A DNA stretch of 64,000 nucleotides from Lentinus brumalis. Its lineage: Eukaryota > Basidiomycota > Agaricomycetes > Polyporales > Polyporaceae. Positions within the stretch are counted from its first letter, which is position 1. Each line of letters opens with the position of its first letter. Below are positions 33,153 through 45,387 of the stretch, piece after piece. The notes beneath the pieces are model-generated. The model saw nothing but the letters and a program-made list of their open reading frames with translations, ran no database searches and had not been told where the DNA came from. Where the stretch lies: positions 2,232,001-2,296,000 of the forward strand of contig MARA01000003.1 in assembly GCA_001792895.1 (NCBI GenBank). Reading direction: 5' to 3'. A program made the position numbers and the translations under genes.

Positions 33153-36100
33153 ATGCAAGCGCTTGTCTCTCCTCCACGCCGTCCTCGCGATGCTCGCTGC
33201 AACACACTCTGCACATGCCGTCAAACCTGTCTGAAGGCTCACCCTGGCGGCCAGTGGATTCCAGCAAGTACGGCGAACAATCATCGAAGGCAGGAGACCC
33301 TTGGAGGGCATACAGCGTACCGGCGTGGAAGGGGAGGAAGGGGCACGGCGGAAGGGTCCAGGCTGGCTGCGGATGTGGGAAGAGAAGGAGATGTTGTCCG
33401 AGGAGGGAACTCATCAAGAGACGCAGGTCGCGGTGGTTTGGCCCGGGTGCCGTCGAAGCGTACGCGAACACCGTCCCCCAATCCTTCGTCGTCGCGCCTG
33501 GCCAGTCCTAGGTTGCGGCACGCGTCCCCGTCGCGTCTATCGCCACTCCCCATTGAGCCTCTCATGCTCGACCCATTCCCTGAGGCCTTTGCGGCACCTG
33601 CGGATATTGCTCCGCTGCCCCCTCCATTCGTCGCGCCCTTCGCTGGACGGGAAGTAGCTCCCGCAGCGATGGCTCTTCCTGACCAGGAAGCCGCTATGCA
33701 GCCAGCCCTGGACGACACCACTCAAGAGCGATCCCTCGGGCTTTATGACGACCCAGACGATCTTGACGCCCTTCAACTGCTCTTTGACGATGCGCTCGAC
33801 CTCGGTGACAGTTCCGAGGATCCCCCACCCCCTGGCGACGGGAATGGTTCGTCCGTCGAGCCTTCTGCCGATCCTCCAGAGCCTTCCGTCAATCCTCCCG
33901 CTAATCCTCCCGCCGATCCTCCCAACGACCCTCGCGACGATCCTCCAGATATGGTGCGCTCTGAGGCGCCTCCTCCTCCTGCCGCGCCAGAACCCGCGCG
34001 TGCTCCCTCTGCGCCCGAGATCCCTGGGCTCTCCGCTCGGAAGAATTGTCTGTTTGCGCGGGCCTCTGACCTCCCCGAGATCCCTGCGCCACGCCCTCCA
34101 GACGACGTCTTCTTGGCAGCTCATGAACAGTGGTACATCCGAACCATCCTCCTCCTTGTTACATTCCTTCATACGCATCATCACGTTACTTATCGAGCTT
34201 GCGACCTCACACTATTCACGCTACGCTCGATATTTGTGGCCCTCAAGCTGATTGACCAAGACGACCCTATGCCGTCGACGCTCAGTACCGCTTTGAAGCG
34301 CCTGGAGCTCGTTGACCGGTTCCACATTCTCGTAGAGTGCTCGGAGTGCCGTCGGCTCATGAAGCCCGATATCGCGAACTACAATGCCAAGTGTCCAGCC
34401 TGCGACAACCCGTTGTTCGTCAGGCGGACGCAGAGTCTGTTGCAGCGGTTGTTGGGCAAGATACGTACCCCAATCCCCAAGGCTGTAACGCCGCTCCGTC
34501 TCCTCTCACGTGTACTCGTGTATCTCCTGAAGCAACCTGGTATGGAGGTCTACATGGACGCATGGCGTCACCGCGAGGTACCTCCGCTGGGCGAATACCG
34601 GTCCATTCAGGACGGCAAGGTCTGGAAGACTCTCCCGGGCTCCGACGGACTTCCTTTCTTTGGACCAGACTACGCGCAAGAGCTGCGAGTTGCAGTCATT
34701 CTCCATGTCGATGGGTAAGTCAAGCGCAGCCTGCCTGGGAAGTATCTCTTACCCTCGCTCTGCAGCTTTCAGGCTTCGACGAGCGCATTCAGCGCATCGT
34801 ACTCTACCGGCGCTATATCATTCTCGATACCCAACCTGCCGCCCGCGCTCAGGTATGCAAAATAGCTGGTGTACAATGGAATGAACGTTGACATGCGATT
34901 CCCGCAGGTATCGCGCACAGAATCTGCTTCTGTGTGCGTTGACAGATGGCCCAAAAGAACCCGACACCGAGGAGATCCAGCACTGGCTCGAGATCCTCGT
35001 TGACGATATGTTGATGATGTACCACATGGGTATCTTGGTCCCGACGGAGTCACAACCCAACGGTATGTGCCATTTGCTATCCTGGTGGATCTGTTTATGT
35101 AAACGTCTCAGGCCGCCGCTCACGCGTGGTCCTGGTCTGCACCTGTGCGGACCATCCTGCTATGTGCAAGGTTGGCGGCTTTGCCGACAAAGCCCATCAC
35201 AACACCCCGTGCACGCAGGGAACCATCAAGGCTGCGGAGATGTACTCGGACGTCTGCCTCAATGGAGGTACGTACATTTGATCAAATTGCGGAGTAGCTA
35301 GCGCAGAATCTCACAGTGTACAGGATGTCCTCTGCGGTCGTTCCAGGACCACTTGAGAACTGCGACTGAATGGCGTGACCTCGGAACGACCGCAGCACGG
35401 GAGGCCCACTTTCATGAGCACGGCACCCGGTGGTCGGAGCTGCTTCGGCTCCCATACTATGATTGTGTTCTTTGGACCGTCGTAGATCCCATGCACAACC
35501 TCCTGCTTGGTGCGTATCACGACAGCTCATGTCCGGTAGTACTGAATCTCCTCCACACAGGTGTGGTCAAGAACCAATGGTATACATGCTGGATCAAGAA
35601 TGATGCCTTGCGAGCAGACACGAAGGCCGGAACGGTGCGCGAACTCTCGGTCCTACACCGCTTTTTGGAGACGGTATGTCAGCTGCAACTCCGCACCCGC
35701 TGGATGCTGACCGTGAGATTAGTTTGAGGCACCTCAGTGGGTTGGACGCTTGCCGATGCGGGTAGGAGAGCCTGCAGGTGGCTCGCTAACTGCGGATGAG
35801 TATAAGTTGCTCATTACGTGCCCCGCCGTACTCATTGTAAGTATCTTCTCACGTTGCATGGGTAACTAGTACGCTCATCATGTTCCTAGCTTCCCTTGAT
35901 CTGGATTAAGGGTATACCTGAAGCGACAAAGGCCCACGAACGTGCCGTTGTCAAGTACACGCAAGCCATGACAAAATATGAGCCTATCAAGAAGAAGTAC
36001 GATGACGACGTGGCTACGCTCGAAGCTACCGTGAACGTCGAGGCCGATGACAAGGAGCGCCGGAAGCTCGAGAAGAAGCTCAAGTCGCTGAAGGCCAAGC

Positions 36101-37623
36101 CACCACCCGTTCCACCGAAGCCGCGAGCGCGCATGAGACAGGAAGAGATCCCCCTGATGCTTGGTTTGTCAGCGGCCTTGAAGCTCCTGCTGGGCAGCTC
36201 TACCACGCGCGCACAGCGGGAGCGAGGAGCACATCTACTATATGAGTATCTGGCCAGTTACAAGGCGGTGGGTGACCGCCACGCTCATAACATCACCTTG
36301 CTAACTACTCGATTTGCCGCTATATAGCTTGAGGGCCTCGGTGCGATGATGCCCAATCACCACTATGCTACGCACATCCCAGAGCAACTCGAGCTCTTTG
36401 CGACTGTCTACGAAATGTGGGCCTTCCTCGGAGAGCGGCTCAACATGGTCCTTCGGTCCACGAACTTGAATGGTAGACGCGGCGGGCAGCAGGAAATCAC
36501 CATGATGCGTGAGTTTGATCGGGATCAGGAACTGCGGAACATGGTGCGCGGGCAGCTCCTTCTCACGTACGTGTGAACCTTGACTAGCATCATGTCTCTC
36601 TAGGCACAAAGTATCGCCCAGAAACCAAGCGATAAGTCTGCAGCAGGCGATGCAGCTGTGTCGATCGCACAACGTATGCTCCACAACCGTCACGAGGCTC
36701 GAGGTACACTTGAGATGTCTGCGCAGGGCAACGGTGTGCGGTCAGACATTCAAGATGACGGTACAGTGACCACTCGAGGTACCGGACTCCCACGGTTGTA
36801 CTGATACCCTCAGCAGCACGCAGCTCCGGGCAGATAGGGCTTGGCGAGGTGTCCAAACATCCCGTTCAGCTGGGTCTTCCCAACAGAGAAGAAGCCCTCA
36901 AGTTTTATCGCAAGAAGACATCGCAGCCCATCATATATCATGCTCATGATCCCACAGCGCCCCGAGGGTCCATCTGGCTCACACCTTCTGCACACACGCT
37001 GAGCTACGCAGTCTTGAATGGACGGCGAATCACGCCATTGTCGTCATCCGCCATCGTCAGGGTTTTCCTAGAGGGACACGGCTATCTAGTGGCCGACGTT
37101 GTCGAGCTGTTTCTTCACAAACAGTCTGGGCAAGATGTACCGCAAGTCTTTGCTGAAGTCCGGTGGATGATCCCCGAGGACATCAAGCGGGTATTCGACA
37201 ACCCTTGGGAACCATAGCGAGTATTGTAGCTCATTGTCGGTCATTATCCTGCTCATGGTATCTCTCCGCACAGCCCAGAACTCGAAGTCCGCTGCTGGAG
37301 ATACCGCGACCACATGACGCCTGCCGCAGCCGCCGCTGCAGGTCTCCCGCCTCTGATACCCTTCCAACAGATCCGCTACCAGCTTGGGCGGGGTGTCTGC
37401 GACCTCACCGAGCCGAAGTTCTGGCTTACCATCACGCTAGAGGGGGTACGGAACGCTCATTTGCACATGAACCTTAGCTGATCTGCGCTATCATCTACAG
37501 AACGCAATCTCGATGGAAGCTCTCGCAGAGGTACTCGCCGATGGTGCCGGTAGTTCGGACGCATCGGTACGTCAGGCATCAACGATTATTCCTTTCCAAA
37601 CGACTGACTTACAGACTGGCTAG
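33153..37623 (+). CDS. Tnp2/CACTA-type transposase of the nested DNA transposon
   Basis: Multi-exon transposase typical of basidiomycete CACTA/Plavaka elements. The N-terminus has a Cys-rich motif CTCRQTC...GGQWIPASTANNHRR. A Pro-rich linker (~33560-34020) follows. Next come a zinc-binding region (VECSECRRLMKPD, then AKCPACDNPLFVRR, ~34335-34430), KTLPGSDGLPFFGPDYAQEL, the family segment VLVCTCADHPAMCKVGGFAD (~35130), and the diagnostic LWTVVDPMHNLLLG (~35470-35512). The C-terminal half has a Lys-rich coiled coil (~35980-36100), LEGLGAMMPNHHYATHIPEQ and FLGERLNMVL. The last exons end at 37623 (EALAEVLADGAGSS). Splice borders after ~36570 are approximate. No stop or frameshift was needed, so the gene may be active. 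Catalytic acidic residues were not assigned. Confidence 0.82.
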
Positions 37624-37780
37624 TAATACTGGGATATACATTTGTTTTAATGTAACTGATCAGACACGAGAGAAATCTGCTGGAGCGTTGAACGGGATGG
37701 GTAAGTGGACAGACAAGGCACATAGTGGGACGGACGGGAGCAACAAGAAGAAGTTCGGTTACATAACAAACCACGGCATT

Positions 37781-39677
37781 CTAGGTTGCACAAGCATCAG
37801 TCGGCGGCAGGTTCTCGGGGTCGACGCTCTCGCCAAAGCCAGGCGGGTCCGTGTAACTGAACCAGTCCTTCAAGTACCGGTGGTGCGTGACTTGATCTTT
37901 GAATGCTTCGTACCATGTGCGATTGATGCCGAAGTTGAAGGGCGCTGTCAAGGGAACTCTGTCGGCGGACCGGCCTGTGTCCCTGACACGTTCGCCCATC
38001 GCGCGAACGGCCTTCTTGCTGAGCGTGTCCCACCAGATGTCGTAGAGGCGGCGTAGCAACCGAGTGAGCTACGGGCACCGACGATGAGTGAGCTGTGTTC
38101 GCTGCATAACGTGTTGCTCACCTTCTCAGAGCGCCAGTTCGGTATAATGTTCTCATAGAACGTCATCTTCGACAGCTGCGCATCAGTGCGTCCCACAATC
38201 CCTGCACGCTCCGCCATTCGGCGTTGCCACTCGACCTTGGTCTCATCTCCTCCTTCCTCCGGTCCACTCGCTTCATCGGACATCATATCCGGAGTCAAGA
38301 ACGGCCGCGGATCGACACCGTACATCTGGACATACACTGGAGCTGCGACGTCATGCAAGTCCTCCCATTTCTGGGACGCAACAACAGTGAGCAGAGGCCA
38401 TATTCAACGGTGGAAACTTACCGCGTTGCGTCGGTTCTGCCACCTAGAGGCCCGGTCATTTTTCTGCAGCTGTGCAGCCTTCTCCGCGTCAAACTGGCCC
38501 TTGTAGCGGTCCTTGAAGCCGCGGAAGGTGATCTTTGCAAACGCGCGAAGGACATCCTCCGTGAGCTTGACGCTTCGCGCATTCAGCCAGCCAGCGTTGT
38601 TCTCGGCGTCATCCTGGTGAGCAGCTTCTCGTCAGTCTGCACATAATGCGGTCATGATTGCTCGCTAACCTTGATCTCCTGCATTGCTACCGCAGCGACC
38701 CTCTTGATGAGGTCCTTGTTGACAGATTGGTCAACCTTCGCCTCAAAGTTCACCAGCATGTGCCCAGCAGGGACCGGCTCTCCCCACTTCGGCCACGGGG
38801 TACCTGGTTTATCCACGCCGGTGACGTCGCGGAAGGCTGACTTGACAGTGTTCTAGTTGCAACGTGAGTACACGTGTGACGCATATGTTCAGTATGGAAG
38901 GGGCTGACCCGGATCTTCACGCGTGCGACAACCTGTGCGTTGTCTAGCTCGCACATCTTCTTCTTGTATAGGTCCGAAGGATCCGAGTCGTCCTTGGGTG
39001 CATTCGGATCAGGACAGAACCACTGAGCTCGCACGTCCTCGCTTGTTGAGTCATCGGTCTCCGTGCGGGCCAAGCGACGCCGCAACCCACCCCGCGCAGC
39101 ATAGAGAGCGGGCCGGCGGCCTCTCGCACGACCTGCGTTGGCCGCTTCCTGTGTAGACGTCCCAGACTCGGGTTGTCGAGCAAGAGCTGGATCGATCGGA
39201 GGCTCTTCGACCCGCCTGCGCCGAGGAGAACGGCTGCGCTCCCTGGACCGACTGCGTACGAGAGGTGAGTATATGCACTATTGGTATCAGCACAGTTGCT
39301 TACTCGCGTGAACGTGATGCGTTTGTGCCGCTTGCAGACCTTCTCGTGCGCGGCCGGCCGCGGTCGTCTGGTTCCCTGCTTGTCAAGAAAGGTGGTATGG
39401 TGAGTGAATGCATATATCCAGTATCGATCATGGTTACTGACCTGCTCCGGGTTCCACCCTCAGACCCTCCTTCTCCCGTCGCGCACCGGCCGTTTTCGCG
39501 AGGGTACGGGTCTCCGCTTGGCGGTGGCATCCCTGTTTGGGTCGGCTGGTGAGTGCGTGCCACCTGCTGCAGTTGTGCAGCAAAGTTGCTGATCACTTCT
39601 GCTCGGGCTCCAGGTGGTAGGACTGGCCATGCGCCGCGTATATTGGGGTCGGTGATGTACTCCGGGCACTCGTCCAT
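37781..39677 (-). CDS. Opposite-strand accessory protein of the CACTA-type element
   Basis: I do not recognise a named domain. It starts MDECPEYITDPNIRGAWPVL near the right TIR and converges on the transposase. An Arg/Ser-rich segment (RSASGTNASRSRE, RSRSPRRRRVEE) suggests nuclear localisation. Then come LYKKKMCELDNAQVVARVKI, VKSAFRDVTGVDKPGTPWPK, LTEDVLRAFAKITFRGFKD and NRTWYEAFKDQVTHHRYLKD; it ends GFGESVDPENLPPTDACAT. At least five short introns with good consensus imply it is a real expressed gene. By analogy with second genes of plant CACTA elements it may bind the TIRs or help transposition; that is inference only. Confidence 0.68.
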
Positions 39678-40059
39678 GGCAGGAGAAGGGAGGAGGACAA
39701 GGAGGACGAGGAGGACGAGGAGGGCAGTTCAGCGCTTCCGCGACGCGTCCAGGACGCGTCGAGTCACGTGTATTTGCCGGTGAAATTATGACATCCTTCC
39801 ATGTCCGACAAGGCTATCTACTACCCTGTTCACTACGACGACAACTTCCAGCTCGTTACAACACCAACTGAGCACCGTAGTCAAACATCGACCCCTCCTG
39901 TTCCTTTGCATATCAACTCTACCTCCTACTTGAACCTCGAATCTCTCTCGCGCTTGTTTTCGGTTATATCTATTCCGACCGATTGGAGCCTTGGAGCCGA
40001 TCTAGACCTTGGCCCCGGACCATTCCCCGCGCTCAAACGTCCTCGCGCCGGCTTGACCG

Positions 40060-40086
40060 TGAACCAGGGGGTGGCAGAACCCAGTG
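40060..40086 (-). repeat. Right TIR of CACTA-type element
   Basis: Reverse complement reads CACTGGGTTCTGCCACCCCC then TGGTTCA. Followed by the ACT duplication. Confidence 0.88.
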
Positions 40087-40089
40087 ACT

Positions 40090-41082
40090 GGAGTCCTCGC
40101 CCCCGGCTCGGGCCGTCACAAGCATTGCGCCCGCACCGCCCCCTCCTCCCCGCCCTCCACGCGATGGGCCTCACCACCTTGAAGTAACTATTGGCATCCC
40201 GTCCTCCTCGCGGAACGAGGGGCTCGCCAAACTCACCGCCCTCCAGCTCAAGACGGAGGTCGACTCCGCCCTCGCCGCATCTGGGATCGCGGGGTTAGCT
40301 GGTACCCGTATCAGCGCGGTGAAGCGTCTCGCAAACGGCAGTCTCCTGATTCGCGCGTCGTCTCAGGAGCAGGCTGACCTTCTCTTCCGTCATGACGGGA
40401 AGTGGCTGCCTTTTCTCAAAAGCCTCCAAGGTGCGCATATTCAGCGCAAGTCGTACCTGCTGATCGCAGGGTCCGTCCCGTCCGATTTTGACCCCACCGC
40501 CCCCATGCGGCGGAGGCCATCTGGCTTGAGAACTCCGGTACTGTAGCCTCGAAGGACACCCTTCGTGGTCTTCGATGGCTACATGCCGGCCGAGCCCAGC
40601 CCTCGTCCAAACGCGAAGGCTCCCTGGTCTTCAGTGTAGGGGACATCGTGACGGCTGACACGCTGATATGCAGTTCGCTCACTGTGCGTGGGGCATTATG
40701 CCCTGTTAGCAAGTACGTTCCCCCTCCCCAGCAGTGTTTCCGCTGCCAACGATTCGGCCACACGGCCAAAGCGTGTCCGTCTGCCCTCTCCCCTTCTTCC
40801 CTGAGGTGCGCCCGCTGTGCGGGCCCACACTCCCTGCGCGATTGCACCTGCCCTGCTCGGACCAAGTGCACCAATCTCCGGCACTGTGCACACATTAAAG
40901 TTCAGTGCGCCAACTGTCATGGGCCGCACAAGTCCTTCGACAGCAAGTGCCCGGAGAAGTTGCTCGAGCAGGCAGCCATCTTCGCGCGTTTTGACAATAA
41001 GTCACACTACTATAACCCTGCGTTCCGCTCCCCTTTCTCGTCCGTCCCGTCCCGCGCCGGTAGCGCGGTGGCAGGTCAATGA
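40090..41082 (+). pseudogene. LINE ORF1, 3' part, with frameshift
   Basis: Continues ORF1 after the insertion: EVDSALAASGIAGLAGTRIS, LLIRASSQEQADLLFRHDGK, then three zinc knuckles CFRCQRFGHTAKAC, CARCAGPHSLRDC and CANCHGPHKSFDSKC, giving RNA-binding Gag-like character. A frame break lies at the C-run near 40498-40504 (GACCCCACCGCCCCCATGCG): reading on needs one more C. The stop TGA at 41080-41082 overlaps the ORF2 start. Confidence 0.8.
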
Positions 41083-44000
41083 GTATGCAACCCCATGCGG
41101 GGCTACGAATCACGTCCCTGAACTGTCGTCGGTCGCCTGAGGTGGTGCTATCACTGCTGAACGGCACCGACTCGGCGCGCTGGGACGTTCTATGTCTACA
41201 GGAGCTCCCTGCCCACATTGATGACCGCGCCTCTTTCCGCTCCCCTCATTGGAATCTACTTCTTCCCAGCCCGGCTGGGGCGCGTGCTCCTGACGCGCCC
41301 ATCCGGAGCGCCATATACGTCAGCAACAGGCTGTCGTCTGATTCGTACACTCAGGTCTCACTCCAATCTCTAGATGTTTGCGCTGTTCGGTTTTCCTTTC
41401 CCGCCCTCTCCTTCTCTCTCTTTTCTATTTATAATCCCCCGAGCTCTGATAGCTCAATCGTTTTTCTTCGATCTGCCCTTCGTGACACCCATGTCGCGGC
41501 CGCACCATGCATGCTCACCGGAGACTTTAATCTCCACCACCCGTTGTGGTCTGGCCCAAACTCCCACCAGCGTACGCGGCGTTCGGACGCAGCGCTGCTG
41601 CTCCAGATACTGGCTGAACACAGTCTCTTTCTCGCTCTGCCGGAAGGTGCCCCGACGTTCCTCTCCGGGGCACATGGTACGTGGTCTACCTTAGACCTGG
41701 TCTTCGCGTCTCGCCCGCTCACGGAGCTCGTGACGCGCTGCGAGCCCGGGTTTGGCCACGGAAGTGACCACCGGAGCATCGAGACTGAAATCGGCCTGGA
41801 CGTCCCCACCGTCGAGCCCCCGGCTCGTCGGAACTGGAGGGATGCAGAGTGGGAACAGTACCGCGAGGCCGTCGCCCAGCTGTGGCAGGAGCGGCACATC
41901 CATGCCCGCTCCTTTGACTTGCATGATACTGCTGACATCGACTCACTTGTTACTGACATCTCTGACATTCTTGTTAGAGCCGCAGATGGAACCGTCCCAT
42001 TCGCCAAGCCATGTGCACATTCCAAGCGGTGGTGGTCCCCGGTGCTGACGGCACTGAAACGGACCGCCCGCTGCTTGTCCAATCATGCGGCGCGACGACG
42101 TGCCTCTCCCGAGGACGTTGCCGCCGCCCGTGCGGCGGTCAAGGAATACCACACAGCAATTCGACGTCAAAAGCGCCGCCACTGGCGCGAGTATGTCGAA
42201 TCGGCTACGGAACACACCATCTGGCAGGCCAGCAAGTACGTCACGCAAGCCCCAGAGAACACCCTCGCCGCTCGCCTCCCGGCTCTCAACCTGCCTGACG
42301 GCTCGGTCGCGCGCTCCCAATCCGAGAAGCGCGACGCGCTCATGGCGCAGTTCTTCCCCGCACCGCCCCCTGCTTCTCTTGATGACATAGCTGACGCTGA
42401 GTACGAGGAGCAGCTCCCCCTCGATCCCTTCACGGAAGAGGAAGTCGAGGCTGCAATCAGGAACCTCAGCCCGTACAAGGCCCCTGGCCCAACCGGGGTC
42501 CCGAATGCAGCACTCAAAGAGTGCTCACTCTTCCTCTTACCCGTGATCACTAACGTCATTAACAGGTGCATTGCGCTGGGCCACCACCCTGCGCAATGGA
42601 AGTTCTTCACCACAATCACCCTGCGCAAGCCTGGCAAGCCGAGCTACCTCGTCCCCAAGGCCTACCGTCCGATCGCTCTTGAAGACACCTCAAGCAAAGT
42701 CGTCGAATCTGTCATTGCACGTCGTTTAGCCGCCCTGGCCGAGGAGCACCATCTGCTTCCGGCCAATCACTTTGGCGGTCGCCCTCAGCGTACAACCACC
42801 GACGCCGTCCTGCACCTCGTGCAGCGGGTGAAGGACTCCTGGCGACGCAAGAAGGTCACATCGGTCCTGTACCTGGACATCTCCTCAGCGTTTCCTTCTG
42901 TCAACCATCGCCGGCTGCTCCATAACCTGCGCAAGCGCGGGGTTCCCGAACCCATGGTTCGGTGGATTGCTGAGTTCCTGCGCGAACGTCGCACGCAACT
43001 TCAATTCGACGATTTCTTGTCTGCTCCTCTGTTAGCTGACTGCGGCATCCCACAGGGTTCCCCTCTCTCCCCCATCCTCTATCTCTTCTACTCTGCAGAT
43101 CTCCTTGAACTTGTCGACCCCAAGGACCGCGAACGCCTCTCGCTCGGATACATCGATGACACGGCTCTGGCCGTATCATCCCCGAGCATCACGACCAACA
43201 TCAGGATCCTCTCGGAGCTCGTACCCAGGCTCCTGGAGTGGTCGCGGAGGCACGCGTGCCGGTTTGACATTGCTAAGTTCCAACTTGTTCATCATACAAA
43301 GTACGAACCGCGTTACTCTCCTCTTCCCCTACAGATTGCCGAGCACACCATTCAGCCGTCCGAGTCCGCCAAATATCTTGGCATCATCGTGGACCGGCGG
43401 CTGAGTTGGGCCGCACATGTGGAAGCTGCCATTGCCAAAGGCACGGCAGCGGTACTCGCGGTGGGTCGCCTCGCGCGTCCCACCTTCGGGCTCCCACACC
43501 GATACGCTCGACAGCTCTTCAAGGCTGTCGTGTGCCCCAAGCTGGAGTACGGACTCCCGGTGTGGTACACCCCAGTCTGTCGGACTGCGGGAGCACGTCG
43601 CGCTAGCGGTTCAGTGGGAATCGCGCGTCGGATTGGGAAGGTCCAGCGTATCGCTGGCCTGATGATCACCGGCGCATTCAAGTCCACTTCCACCATCTTC
43701 CTTGACTATCACGCAGACCTGCTCCCTGTCGAGCTGCGTCTGAACCAGTCTGTACATCGGGCTGCTGCCCGTCTCGCTACCTTACCTGCTTCCCACCCGT
43801 TATCCTCCGCGATTCGGCGTTGTTCTTCATCATACCCTCACTTACATCGTACTCCTCTTCATGAGCTTTTCCATTCTTTTCCTGATCTTCGTTTAGTGCA
43901 GCCCATGAGCGACTCACCCCCCCGCGCAGTAACCAGTCACTGGAGGTTGTCATCGAGAATACGGCGGAGGACGCGGCCACCCGGGCGGCAGAGGCTATCG

Positions 44001-44944
44001 AGGGCAGGGACACGATCATCTTCGCGAGTGGAGGAGTGTCGGGCGACAACATGGGCGCAGCGGCAGTAGCAGCACGACGTGACGGCGGGAAGGTCTCGGT
44101 GCGCGCATCGATTGGGCTCGCCTCCCATCGGCAGGCACGCGATGGCGTGCTCGCAGCGATGACCTTGGGGCTGAGCGCACTCCTGGGTTGCCCCCGGGTG
44201 ACCCGCGCCAGCCTCTTAGTCCCGGACCGCGCAGCAGCTACTGCCATCTCCACCCAACCCGATGACCCACTCGTCCGGCTCTTCATGTCGAGGCTCAACG
44301 CCATCACCCGGCGTGTGCGTTCCTCCCTCCGACTTCGCGTCGTCTGGGCTCCCGGCCGGGGCTGCGGCGCACTCGAGCACATCCGTTGTCAGGCTCACGA
44401 CGACGCGGAACTCGCCGCCGACGGTCACGAGTCCCCGGTCTCCCAAACGCTCCCGAAGTCCGTCCTCGCCACGCTCCATACCCTGGGTGCCCACCGCTCC
44501 GTTCTCCAGAAGCGCTACAATGAGGACCTACACCATCAGTGGACATATCTATGGGAGGAGTCCCCGCAAGGCCGCCGGTTTCAACGTGCCGTCGACAGCG
44601 CGCCCCCAGGGCGCGGTGCTACCAAGCTTTACCGCGGTCTTTCGCGCCGCCACTGTAGCATCCTGTCGCAGCTCCGCAGCGGCCACGTTGGACTTAACCG
44701 GTTCCTCTCCCGCATCCGCGCCGTCGACTCTCCCCTCTGTCCAGTCTGCAATGTCCCTGAGACTGTGGCTCACTACATCCTCACATGCCGTCGCTTCATC
44801 GCCGCCCGCCACACCTTGCGCACCGCAGTCGACGGCCCGCTCTCCCTGCGCACCACCATCGGCGACCCGAAAGCGCGGGTAGCGGTGCTGGAGTACGTCG
44901 ACGCCACCGGTCGCTTCACCGCGTACCTCTCCTCTCCCTCCTGA
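41079..44944 (+). CDS. LINE ORF2: endonuclease, reverse transcriptase, RNase H-like (frameshifted)
   Basis: APE-type endonuclease at the start (LRITSLNCRRSPEVVLSLL; CLQELPAHI; LTGDFNLHHPLW; TLDLVFASRP; GHGSDHRSIE). Reverse transcriptase follows (KAPGPTGVPNAAL; LRKPGKPSYLVPKAYRPIAL; VLYLDISSAFPSVNH; GIPQGSPLSPILY; LSLGYIDDTALAV, catalytic YIDD present). A one-base frameshift sits in the C7 run at 43917-43923. The downstream frame (to 44944) holds an RNase H-like segment (DTIIFASGGVSGDNMGAAAV) where the usual first catalytic Asp is replaced, then CPVCNVPETVAHYILTCRRF, a C-terminal Cys/His knuckle. The frameshift makes this copy non-functional unless it is a sequence error. Confidence 0.85.
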
Positions 44945-45387
44945 CTGGTTCACTGCCCCCTGTTCCCATCCCGGTTCCTTTCCCTGCTCGCTCTGGGCCC
45001 GCACCCTTTTTGCTTTTCTCTCCTTTGCTATCTCTTTCCCCCTCTCTCTGTACGATACCTACTGTAGTTCACACACTACGCAGCACTACCGCTGCGTTAG
45101 TTCGTCCCGTCGCTACTCGAAGGGCCTCCCCCCTTCTGCCACCAACCTCTCGGACACGCTGTCCCTCTCGCCTATCATGCTCTCACGCCCTCTCTCTCTG
45201 TCCTCTTGTCTCTCGCATGTCGCTTCTCTTCTTTTCGATCGTGTTCCTGTATCGATAGTGCATACCCGGACCCATACTGTACACACCTACATATAGTCTC
45301 GGATACTGTAGCGTAGAAGCGGACGTGGCACCTTCGGCCGAAACCGGCCTCACTGCCACGATACCAAATGATCATCTCTCTCTCTCT

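Larger units (their letters stand above)
32767..40086. mobile_element. CACTA-type (EnSpm/Plavaka-like) DNA transposon, 7,320 bp, inserted in LINE ORF1
   Basis: Ends are inverted repeats beginning CACTGGGTT (26-27 bp) and are flanked by the 3-bp direct repeat ACT at 32764-32766 and 40087-40089, the duplication size of CACTA elements. Precise removal of the element and one ACT restores the LINE ORF1 frame. It carries a Tnp2-like transposase on the plus strand and one opposite-strand gene of unknown function. The near-perfect TIRs and intact host frame indicate a recent insertion. Confidence 0.88.
32268..45387 (+). mobile_element. Non-LTR retrotransposon (Tad-like LINE), ~5.8 kb without the nested insert
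   Basis: Bounded by a 14-bp direct repeat. It encodes ORF1 (Gag-like, CCHC knuckles) and ORF2 (endonuclease, reverse transcriptase, RNase H-like region, C-terminal Cys/His knuckle) on the plus strand. The 3' end is a pyrimidine-rich UTR that stops in a short (TC)n run instead of poly-A. The total length is 13,120 bp, of which 7,323 bp are the CACTA element plus its duplicated 3 bp. The presence of an RNase H region and CCHC ORF1 favours the Tad1 clade. Both ORFs carry a one-base frameshift, so this copy is probably dead. Confidence 0.85.

Noticed and set aside
33153..37623. KDZ-type transposase with an attached TET/JBP oxygenase
   Set aside because: Such pairs are known in basidiomycetes, but the transposase has the Tnp2 signature DPMHNLLLG and the second gene shows no 2-oxoglutarate oxygenase HxD motif that I could see.
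39801..40187. Open frame crossing the right end of the CACTA element
   Set aside because: It runs from the transposon subterminal region through the TIR into LINE ORF1 in the wrong frame. No motif supports it.
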